From an uncultured Ignavibacteria bacterium (GTDB lineage Bacteria; Bacteroidota; Ignavibacteria; Kapaibacteriales; UBA961): a stretch of 8,404 nucleotides of DNA. The position numbers and the translations under genes are program-made. The stretch spans positions 1 through 8,404 of the forward strand of contig CALMMI010000368.1 of assembly GCA_937868245.1 (NCBI GenBank), given 5' to 3'. Positions 1 through 6,296 of this stretch are shown piece after piece; positions within the stretch are counted from its first letter, which is position 1; each line of letters begins with the position of its first letter. The notes under the pieces were generated by a model, which was given only the letters and a program-made list of their open reading frames with translations, was not told the DNA's origin and did no database searches.

Positions 1-2
1 TC

Positions 3-1097
3 ACGCCTACCAAAAATGGATATTTTGTCGATTCTATGTCGATTGTACTTAATCCGTGCGGAATCACCAAAACTGTTTACTTCAAAGGACTAAGAACAGA
101 TGTAGTTCTCAGAGGGGATTCTCTAAATCTTAATTTTAGCAAAGTCAAAATCGGTTCAACTGTATCTAAAACAATTTTCTTTAGAAACACTGGCAGCACC
201 CCACTGACGATTACAACCATTTCAAGTATTGCAGCCCCTTTTTCAATAATTGATACAGTTCCATCAATTCCGGCAGTATTACAACCGAATGACACCTTAA
301 AACTAACAGTAGAATATAATGCAATAGAAGGTGTGCAAAGAACAAAAGTCTTTGCATTCGGGACAACCCCGTGTGACGCTTCCGACAGTATCTCGATTCA
401 GGGTGAAGGAATAAACGATTCTACCCAAACAGTCGTTAAGATAGGTGACATAAGTTCGGATGTCGGCGACAAAGTGAACCTTGCACTGATTCTTGAAAAA
501 CAAATCGGACTTCAGCAATCGGGAGCAACTAAATTCAGTGCAAAAGTCCGTTTTAACCGTCATATAGTTCATGTGATCGACCCGGCATTTACATGTTCAA
601 ACGGCACTCCACCCGAGATTTGCGAAATACCTGTTACAGGTGATTATCACGGAGACGATACACTTTTCATCATCCCTGCGGAAGCAACCCTGGGAGATGT
701 TGAAAGTACCAGCTTGGAGCTAATCGATTTTCAGTGGTTGAACGGTACTGTTCCCGTAGAGGTTATTCCCCAAAATGGTGAATTTAGGTTGAATAATATT
801 TGCCTTGCCGGAGGGACCAGACTCTTTAGATCAACTGCCCCTGTTAAATTAAACACAACTCCCAATCCATCAAACGGGAACGTTGAGATTGAATATGTTC
901 TGAGAGAAAAATCTGCGGTTAGGGTATCATTAACAGATATTTTAGGTCGCCCGGTAATGCTTGTAGAAGATGCGGTACATGAATCCGGTACATATACTAA
1001 GACGGTGAATCTTAGCGATAAAGGGGATGGAATCTATTTCCTGACGCTTCAATGTCCGAATGTAGTAAAGACAATAATGATGAGTGTGGTAAAATAA
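3..1097 (+). CDS. T9SS-exported protein with choice-of-anchor D (ASH-like) domains, C-terminal part
   Basis: This is a partial gene: the frame is open to the left window edge, so the ATG at 36 is internal and the true start lies outside. The visible part begins with the tail of one Ig-like repeat, ending in PCGITKTVYFKG. A complete choice-of-anchor D/ASH-like repeat follows (about 123-416), with the hallmark IGSTVSKTIFFRNTGSTPLTI-type core (shown here only in part: FFRNTGSTPLTI) and an ending PCDASDSISIQGEG that parallels the first. About 430-800 is a beta-rich segment starting VKIGDISSDVGDKVNLAL, possibly cohesin-like. The last roughly 83 residues (about 846-1094) form a T9SS type A sorting domain: TPNPSNGNVEIEY, LTDILGRPV, GIYFLTL, then a basic end. 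In this family the domain directs export across the outer membrane and is usually cleaved. The protein is therefore probably cell-surface or secreted. The substrate or partner is unknown. The next gene starts 33 bp downstream. Confidence 0.85.
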   Translation, partial: TPTKNGYFVDSMSIVLNPCGITKTVYFKGLRTDVVLRGDSLNLNFSKVKIGSTVSKTIFFRNTGSTPLTITTISSIAAPFSIIDTVPSIPAVLQPNDTLKLTVEYNAIEGVQRTKVFAFGTTPCDASDSISIQGEGINDSTQTVVKIGDISSDVGDKVNLALILEKQIGLQQSGATKFSAKVRFNRHIVHVIDPAFTCSNGTPPEICEIPVTGDYHGDDTLFIIPAEATLGDVESTSLELIDFQWLNGTVPVEVIPQNGEFRLNNICLAGGTRLFRSTAPVKLNTTPNPSNGNVEIEYVLREKSAVRVSLTDILGRPVMLVEDAVHESGTYTKTVNLSDKGDGIYFLTLQCPNVVKTIMMSVVK

Positions 1098-1130
1098 TTG
1101 GAAATTGAAATTAACCCTTGGTACATCATT

Positions 1131-3191
1131 ATGAAATTTGGTTTTCTTCTCTTTAGTATTATCTGCCTTACTTCTCTCCCACTCTTTGCTCAATTTTCAA
1201 TTGATACGAATTCGTCGTTATCCCGATACGGTATTTATGGTAATGGCGGGCTAAATTTTCATTCGGCGGATTTTCGTGAATTTCCCGGAGTGCCGAACTG
1301 CTGTCCGAAGTTTACAACCGGGATTGGAACAGGATTGTCTTTCGGAGTATTGTATGATCTTCCCATCAGTACTGAACAGTGGTATCTTTCACTTCGTGCA
1401 GGGTATAAAGACTACAGTGCCAAGTTAACTACCCGTGAATCCATTCTTCTTGAAGGAGGAGTTCAAGGGGTGTTTGAACATCGTGTTACCGCTTCCCTTG
1501 CGTCTATTGGTGCTGAATCGTGGATTGGGTACGAGATGTTGCCAAATCTTACTTTTGCAACCGGTATCAGGGCAGGATATGTAACACAGCACAATTATTC
1601 GCAAATTGAAGTGATAGTAGAGCCTGTGGATTACGGGGTTTTTTCCAACGGAAAAAGTTCTCGGAACGATACTTCGGGTATTATTCCAAATGTCGGTAAC
1701 ATTTCATTGAATTTACTTTTGGGAATCAGTTACCAGTTACCTCTCAACGTAAACAAAACCCTTTTTCTTGTTCCTGAATTACAATTTTCTTATGGTGTAA
1801 GTCCGGTTATAAGTGGCTATGATTGGCAAGCGCATAGTACTCATTTCGGGATTGCACTTAAATATTCGCCAAAAAACTCCCCTAAAACTCCTCCCGTTAT
1901 AAAAGAGGAATCAAAACCTGAAACTCCGGTTATAGTACAGAATAAAGTTATTCCGGATACTATTGAAGCAAAAAAAACAGAGGCAGATGTAAAGGTTCTT
2001 GAAACAAAAAAGCCTGCACTTATGGCTTCCTTAAAGGCAGTTGGTGTAGGAATTGAAGGAATTGAACAACCGCTTGAACGCATCAAAATCGAGGAATTTG
2101 CCTCCACTGCCCTACACCCGTTATTACAATATGTTTTTTTCGACGAAAATTCTGCTGAAATTCCGGGAAAATATGTACGTATTGGACCAGAATATACAAA
2201 CAAGTTTTCACTCCTTGATTTCCTCGGCTCAAACTCGATGGAAGTCTATTACGGACTCTTGAATATTGTAGGATACAGAATGAAAACAGCACCGCATTCC
2301 ACAGTTACCCTAACAGGATGTAACAGTAACGAGGGTGTCGAAAAAAACAATAAAAAACTTTCAAGAGCCCGTGCTGAAAGTGTGAAAAAATATCTGATGG
2401 AAGTTTGGGAAATCTCGCCAAAACGTATTAACATCAAAGAAAGGAATTTACCTTCGAAACCTTCCAATTCATTGATTGAAACTGGGCGTGAAGAAAATCG
2501 ACGGGTCGAGATTTCATCCGACGAAGGAGAGATAATCACGGCTATCGTACTGGGTGATACACTCCGTACGATTACCCCTCCGATTCTACGGTTTCATCCA
2601 AAAACAAATACGGATGCTATACTTTCCGAATGGAATATTTCAACTCTGCAAGAACATAAAATTTCGATGAAATATGAAGGTAAATCAACACTGGACAGTA
2701 CTGTCGATTGGAAAATAACCAGGGAAACAGGCAGAAGAAAAGTGGCGGATACTATTGAATATTCCTTTAATGTACGTGACGTATTCGGAAAAGATACCAC
2801 TCTAAACGGAATTGTTCCTGTTGAACAAGTTACCATTCAAAAAAAACGTGATGAAAATTTGACTGATAAAAAAATAGACCGTTATAATTTAATTCTTTTC
2901 GATTTTAACAGAGCTGATATTGATAAACGGAACATGTCGATTCTTACGTTTGTTAAGAAGAGAATTTCTCCCGAATCACGTGTCTCAATAACTGGATTTA
3001 CCGACCAAACAGGTGATGAAGGTTACAATACACGTTTGGCGCAAATGAGAGCAGCTTCCGCAGCCCAAGCATTAGGATTAAAAGCAAAACTCATTCCCAG
3101 ACAAAGCGAACAGTATTTCTTAAATACAACACCCGAAGGAAGGTTTTACAACCGTACAGTTGAAATTCAAGTGGAAACTGCAACGAAGTAA
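1131..3191 (+). CDS. Outer membrane protein with beta-barrel-like N-terminus and two OmpA-like domains
   Basis: The protein has 686 residues. I chose the ATG at 1131 because it opens directly into a signal peptide (MKFGFLLFSIICLTSLPLFA, cut before QFS). A TTG at 1098 would add 11 residues in front of it. No clear Shine-Dalgarno is present. Residues about 25-248 alternate polar and hydrophobic residues with aromatic strand ends, as in a small outer membrane barrel, and include a CC pair at 57-58. A Pro/Lys/Glu linker follows (about 250-300). OmpA-like domain 1 spans about 331-461: FFDEN, LSRARAESV, ENRRVEI. A beta-rich middle segment spans about 470-580. OmpA-like domain 2 spans about 586-680: FDFNRADI, GFTDQTGDEGYN, RNRTVEI-like end. 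In OmpA the conserved Asp and Arg bind peptidoglycan diaminopimelate. Domain 2 keeps both (D625, R640). Domain 1 has Ser399 in place of the Asp but keeps R414. The likely role is to tether the outer membrane to the cell wall. It may be cotranscribed with the T9SS cargo gene upstream. Confidence 0.85.
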   Translation: MKFGFLLFSIICLTSLPLFAQFSIDTNSSLSRYGIYGNGGLNFHSADFREFPGVPNCCPKFTTGIGTGLSFGVLYDLPISTEQWYLSLRAGYKDYSAKLTTRESILLEGGVQGVFEHRVTASLASIGAESWIGYEMLPNLTFATGIRAGYVTQHNYSQIEVIVEPVDYGVFSNGKSSRNDTSGIIPNVGNISLNLLLGISYQLPLNVNKTLFLVPELQFSYGVSPVISGYDWQAHSTHFGIALKYSPKNSPKTPPVIKEESKPETPVIVQNKVIPDTIEAKKTEADVKVLETKKPALMASLKAVGVGIEGIEQPLERIKIEEFASTALHPLLQYVFFDENSAEIPGKYVRIGPEYTNKFSLLDFLGSNSMEVYYGLLNIVGYRMKTAPHSTVTLTGCNSNEGVEKNNKKLSRARAESVKKYLMEVWEISPKRINIKERNLPSKPSNSLIETGREENRRVEISSDEGEIITAIVLGDTLRTITPPILRFHPKTNTDAILSEWNISTLQEHKISMKYEGKSTLDSTVDWKITRETGRRKVADTIEYSFNVRDVFGKDTTLNGIVPVEQVTIQKKRDENLTDKKIDRYNLILFDFNRADIDKRNMSILTFVKKRISPESRVSITGFTDQTGDEGYNTRLAQMRAASAAQALGLKAKLIPRQSEQYFLNTTPEGRFYNRTVEIQVETATK

Positions 3192-3243
3192 CGTCTGCTT
3201 AACTCCTACCGCCCCCTGTCAAAATCCAACCTGTGCTGCTTTC

Positions 3244-3268
3244 ATTACAATGCTTCAATCATTGTGAT
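3244..3268 (+). terminator. Possible weak hairpin after the OmpA-type gene
   Basis: ATTACAATG pairs with CATTGTGAT around a 7-base loop, giving nine pairs with one G-U, 53 bp past the stop codon. The stem is AT-rich and no uninterrupted T run follows, so it may be a poor terminator or chance. Confidence 0.25.
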
Positions 3269-3460
3269 ACTCTTATTGTACCATGTCTTTATAGTGTGCA
3301 ATTACTTTTCATCTGCAGTTTAACAAAGGGCAAGTAATCGAACTTTCTTTCGGATTCTGGGTTTCTGTTGATGAATGGTTATGCTAATTTTAGCTCAGGT
3401 TGGTTGTTTGCCACCATCACCCCCCGATAGTTTCTTCGTAAATCGAGATAAATCAATTTT

Positions 3461-3549
3461 CTAAATTAACTAAAAAAATAAAAAAAATTTTTGAGACAAA
3501 CTTTCTATTTTTCTGTCTTTTATAATAACAGCCAATTATTTTTTATTTT
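3461..3549 (+). promoter_or_regulatory. AT-rich upstream region, probable promoter of the lipoprotein gene
   Basis: This is the most AT-rich stretch of the window, lying just before the lipoprotein start. It contains TATTTTTC (3506-3513), seven of eight matches to the Bacteroidota -7 box TAnnTTTG, and TATAAT (3521-3526). Neither has a well-spaced upstream element: TTTTTG at 3488-3493 is too near the first and too far from the second. The call rests on composition and position. Confidence 0.3.
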
Positions 3550-3551
3550 TT

Positions 3552-3555
3552 AGGA
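3552..3555 (+). promoter_or_regulatory. Ribosome binding site of the lipoprotein gene
   Basis: AGGA lies 7 bases before the ATG at 3563. It supports that start, which also begins exactly at a lipoprotein signal peptide. Confidence 0.5.
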
Positions 3556-3562
3556 TAATCTT

Positions 3563-5887
3563 ATGAAGTATTTACGTTTTCTCTCAGTCCTACCTTTGCT
3601 GCTTTTAGTTATAGCAGCATGTAAAGTAAGTGATGCCCCCACTAATTCAGGTGGTAACACGGACATTACGATGATAAACACTACTGTTGCCGGAGTAGTA
3701 AACGATGATTCAGGACAACCGCTCCAGGGTGTTGAAGTTACTGTGCGTGTAAATGGAGTTGTTAAAAGCACAGCAGTAACAAACAAATTCGGTTCATTCA
3801 TGATCCAGAACGCAAGTGTACCATCATCGCGTTGTGTAATTCTTTGCAAGAAAAACGGTTATTTTAACGGAAGCCGTGCAGAAGTTCCAAACGTGGGTGG
3901 TATTACAGAAATGCGTCTAACAATGCAAAGCAATGCAACCACTCACACAGTTAATGCAAGTACAGGCGGAAAAATCACCGTAGGAACTGCATCTATCAAT
4001 TTTCCGTCAGGTGCGTTTGTAACGAGTACGGGAGCACCTTACACAGGAACTGTAAATGTGTCTGCAAAATTTCTTGACCCCACCCTTCCAACATTCTACA
4101 ATTCTTTTGCAGGGGATATGACTGCCACCCGTACAGACGGAAGCCTAACAGAACTACTCTCGTATGGTGTTCTTAGAGTATTAATCAAAGATGGTTCAGG
4201 AAATGAGCTAAAACTTGCAAACGGAAAGACTGCAACCCTTTCTTACCCGTTGGCTGCTTCAATGCAACAAAATGCGCCGGCATCAATGCCTTTATGGTAT
4301 TTTGATGAAACTCTCGGAATGTGGAAAGAAGAAGGCTCAACCACCAAAACAGGAAACATGTACACAGGAGAAGTTGCTCACTTTTCAGAATGGAATTGTG
4401 ATTATCCTGATAAAACAGGTACTGTTAAAGGTCGTGTAACCTGCAATTCGAATGAAGGCGTTTCAGGTATATATGTAACAGTGGGTGAACGTAAAGTAGT
4501 AACAGATTCCAATGGTTATTTTTCACGTCGCGTACCGATGAATATTGATTTTACAATTTCAATTAATGCAACCGAAAACATTACCCTGACTGCTCCAGAT
4601 ATGAAAGTTACAGCTCTCGCAGCAGGGGAAACAAGAACTCTGGACGACATTAAACTTACAGCATGTCCGGCAACAATTACCGGTGCGATTGTAGATTGCA
4701 ATTCTGCTCCTGCCCCAGGAACACTTGTTATTTCACGCAACGGAACATATAGCTGTTATTTCACTACAACAGGTTCATTCAAAATAAGAGTTCCTTCCAA
4801 TTCGGCTTTATTGGTTGAATCCACCACATTGGATGGTAAACTCGGTTTACCCGTATCAGTTCCGGTATTAAATTCAAGCGACGTTTATCCTATCGGGAAT
4901 ATACCTGCTTGCGACAATGGTACAAGTGCTGAATTTTACGACATTAATTATGGCTCAGGGTACAGTTCTGATGCTCTTCTTTCTCCTGATGGTTCGATTG
5001 TTGCAGTATATGGCTTTCGTGGGAAATCGAGTTTTACAGAAATCTATGAGGTTAAAACAGGTACTAAACTCTCAAGTTTTGGAAAAGACAGTTCCTCGAG
5101 TCTAGCTAATTTTACCGCAGACGGTTCTAAACTTCTTTTGCATTGGGGGTATGATTCGTTATGTGTAGTGAACCCGCTAACCGGTGAATATCTTCAAAAA
5201 ATCAGAGCTATTAATGGTAGAATTTCTCCTGACGGTTCTACAATTGTTGCAGTTGTAGGGGTCGAACCAATGAAGATGGCAACGTTTTCTGTAGCAACAG
5301 GTACAAAAATACAGGATTTATCGTTTACCGACCCAAGGTTCTTAACAATAATAGGGTTACGCGGCTCCAGCCAGATAATACTTGGTGATAACGTCAGCAG
5401 CAATACTCGAATCATTACTTGGGATTTTATTTCTGATACGAAAGCAAGTGAAATCACAATTCCAAATATCAGTTTTTATAGCAACTCATCGGGAGTATCA
5501 CCTGACGGATCGATCTTAGCATTTCAAGACATTATGAATTTAGGTGTTGTTAATTTCTATAATACAGGAACCGGATCCGTATTAAATGCATCACCATTCT
5601 CAGTACCGGGTAATGAGGGACGCCGTCAGGAAACAAGTACAATCGGTGTATCTAATGATAATAACTTTGTAGTTCAGGGTTTTGCTAAAGATAGTGTTGG
5701 TACCTATCTCCCCCCCACTTCATATAGTATTGCCGACGTTAAATTGCAAAAGGTACTTGCAACTTCAAGCCAACGGATTTCATTCTTCAGATTTAATTAC
5801 AGTTCCGACAGCCGCTACTTGGTTGGTGTACCAAGTTCGAATAGCTCTGCGGCTACTACTACAGTACGGGTTTGGAAAGTGAAGTAA
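3563..5887 (+). CDS. Large lipoprotein: carboxypeptidase-regulatory-like, CILP/FAM171-like and beta-propeller domains
   Basis: The protein has 774 residues. It begins with a type II signal peptide whose lipobox is IAAC, making Cys20 the lipidated residue. The following KVSDA has no obvious acidic surface-export signal, so periplasmic or external facing is open. Residues about 42-124 resemble a carboxypeptidase-regulatory-like fold (GQPLQGVEVTV, TNKFGSFMI). Residues about 128-282 resemble a domain seen in CILP/FAM171-type proteins and many Bacteroidota lipoproteins: INFPSGAF, YTGTVNV, LWYFDETLGMWKEEG, HFSEWNCD. Two further small beta domains follow (about 287-367 and 368-450; GTVKGRV, ATITGAIVDCN). 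From about 455 to the end is a WD40/YVTN-like propeller with SPDG-type turns at 474, 518, 555, 646, 697 and 747 and a weaker one near 601, which suggests seven blades. It ends TTVRVWKVK. No catalytic residues are recognisable. A binding or scaffold role in the cell envelope is inferred, with ligand unknown. It has its own leader and a strong terminator, so it is probably monocistronic. Confidence 0.85.
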   Translation: MKYLRFLSVLPLLLLVIAACKVSDAPTNSGGNTDITMINTTVAGVVNDDSGQPLQGVEVTVRVNGVVKSTAVTNKFGSFMIQNASVPSSRCVILCKKNGYFNGSRAEVPNVGGITEMRLTMQSNATTHTVNASTGGKITVGTASINFPSGAFVTSTGAPYTGTVNVSAKFLDPTLPTFYNSFAGDMTATRTDGSLTELLSYGVLRVLIKDGSGNELKLANGKTATLSYPLAASMQQNAPASMPLWYFDETLGMWKEEGSTTKTGNMYTGEVAHFSEWNCDYPDKTGTVKGRVTCNSNEGVSGIYVTVGERKVVTDSNGYFSRRVPMNIDFTISINATENITLTAPDMKVTALAAGETRTLDDIKLTACPATITGAIVDCNSAPAPGTLVISRNGTYSCYFTTTGSFKIRVPSNSALLVESTTLDGKLGLPVSVPVLNSSDVYPIGNIPACDNGTSAEFYDINYGSGYSSDALLSPDGSIVAVYGFRGKSSFTEIYEVKTGTKLSSFGKDSSSSLANFTADGSKLLLHWGYDSLCVVNPLTGEYLQKIRAINGRISPDGSTIVAVVGVEPMKMATFSVATGTKIQDLSFTDPRFLTIIGLRGSSQIILGDNVSSNTRIITWDFISDTKASEITIPNISFYSNSSGVSPDGSILAFQDIMNLGVVNFYNTGTGSVLNASPFSVPGNEGRRQETSTIGVSNDNNFVVQGFAKDSVGTYLPPTSYSIADVKLQKVLATSSQRISFFRFNYSSDSRYLVGVPSSNSSAATTTVRVWKVK

Positions 5888-5905
5888 CAGTTTCAATAAG
5901 ATTTA

Positions 5906-5951
5906 AAAGAAGCTGCCGAATTTGTTACAAATTCGGCAGCTTCTTTATTTT
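5906..5951 (+). terminator. Strong intrinsic terminator of the lipoprotein gene
   Basis: The arm at 5906-5923 and the arm at 5929-5946 form a perfect 18-bp stem around the loop GTTAC. It includes the core GAAGCTGCCGAA and is followed by TTTATTTT. It starts 18 bp past the stop codon. The T-rich sequence left of the stem on the opposite strand could make it work in both directions. Confidence 0.9.
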
Positions 5952-5956
5952 AGGTC

Positions 5957-5986
5957 AGGTCGGTTATTACAACCGACCTTCCTTTT
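5957..5986 (+). terminator. Second terminator-like hairpin
   Basis: AGGTCGGTT pairs perfectly with AACCGACCT around ATTAC, followed by TCCTTTT. It begins 11 bp after the first hairpin's right arm and may act as a backup terminator. Confidence 0.6.
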
Positions 5987-6000
5987 AACCGTCTATACGG

Positions 6001-6038
6001 AAAGTCAGTTGTAACAAATAACTTGACTTTGTTTTTTT
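6001..6038 (+). terminator. Third terminator-like hairpin with T run
   Basis: AAAGTCAGTT (6001-6010) pairs with AACTTGACTTT (6020-6030) with one bulged T, making ten pairs around a 9-base loop. Seven consecutive T residues follow at 6032-6038, as expected of a plus-strand intrinsic terminator. Confidence 0.6.
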
Positions 6039-6061
6039 GTTTATATAACTTGTCAATGCGC

Positions 6062-6088
6062 GTCGGTAAACAAATTTGCCGGCTTTTT
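6062..6088 (+). terminator. Fourth terminator-like hairpin
   Basis: GTCGGTAAA (6062-6070) pairs with TTTGCCGGC (6075-6083) around CAAA, with two G-U pairs, followed by TTTTT. The wobble pairs are only good in plus-strand RNA, so the signal is directional. Confidence 0.5.
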
Positions 6089-6224
6089 CATTTGCATCTT
6101 CGGCTCACCTGAATAATCAAGGTACTTTTCAAAACACTATCAAACATCAGGTTCAAACGACATGAATAATTGAAAATAGAAACTCACATTTGCCAAAATT
6201 TCTAATTATCCTCTAAAAATTTCT

Positions 6225-6232
6225 TACATTTG
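6225..6232 (+). promoter_or_regulatory. Candidate -7 promoter box of purH
   Basis: TACATTTG matches the Bacteroidota -7 consensus TAnnTTTG exactly. It would give a leader of about 60 bases before purH. No TTG is seen at the usual -33 distance. The nearest upstream TTTG (6189-6192) is too far away, so the call is tentative. Confidence 0.4.
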
Positions 6233-6287
6233 TTTTCAGAAAGAAGATAAAAACTGCCGGCTGCATCAATTCAAATACTCTCAAAAC

Positions 6288-6292
6288 AAGGA
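6288..6292 (+). promoter_or_regulatory. Ribosome binding site of purH
   Basis: AAGGA lies 4 bases before the ATG at 6297. This supports the start, which matches the usual N-terminus of PurH (KRALISVSDKNG soon after Met). Confidence 0.5.
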
Positions 6293-6296
6293 CAGC

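Larger units (their letters stand above)
3192..3562. other. Intergenic region, no gene seen
   Basis: These 371 bp separate the OmpA-type gene from the lipoprotein gene. I find no convincing open frame on either strand. The first 260 bp have mixed composition and hold one imperfect hairpin (3244-3268). The last 100 bp are strongly AT-rich, with runs of A then T, and probably hold the promoter and leader of the lipoprotein gene. Confidence 0.6.
6089..6296. other. Upstream region of purH
   Basis: There is no gene here. Together with the hairpins it makes a 409-bp gap between the lipoprotein gene and purH. It holds an inverted pair, ACCTGA (6107-6112) and TCAGGT (6147-6152), and two copies of ACATTTG 40 bp apart (6186 and 6226), the second within the promoter box. 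I see no purine riboswitch fold. Confidence 0.5.

Noticed and set aside
1098..1130. TTG start adding 11 residues to the OmpA-type protein
   Set aside because: It would place polar residues (EIEINPWY) ahead of a normal signal peptide. The ATG at 1131 is the natural start.
3521..3526. TATAAT as a classical sigma-70 -10 box
   Set aside because: There is no suitable -35 at 16-18 bp, the region is AT-rich enough to give this by chance, and Bacteroidota promoters use a different consensus.
3550..3849. Minus-strand open frame of 99 codons
   Set aside because: It runs antisense to the start of the lipoprotein gene, whose frame has clear domain content. The antisense product has none.
2319..4458. 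The peptide CNSNEGV occurs in both the OmpA-type protein and the lipoprotein
   Set aside because: The codons differ and the flanking folds are unrelated (OmpA loop against a beta domain), so it is probably coincidence.
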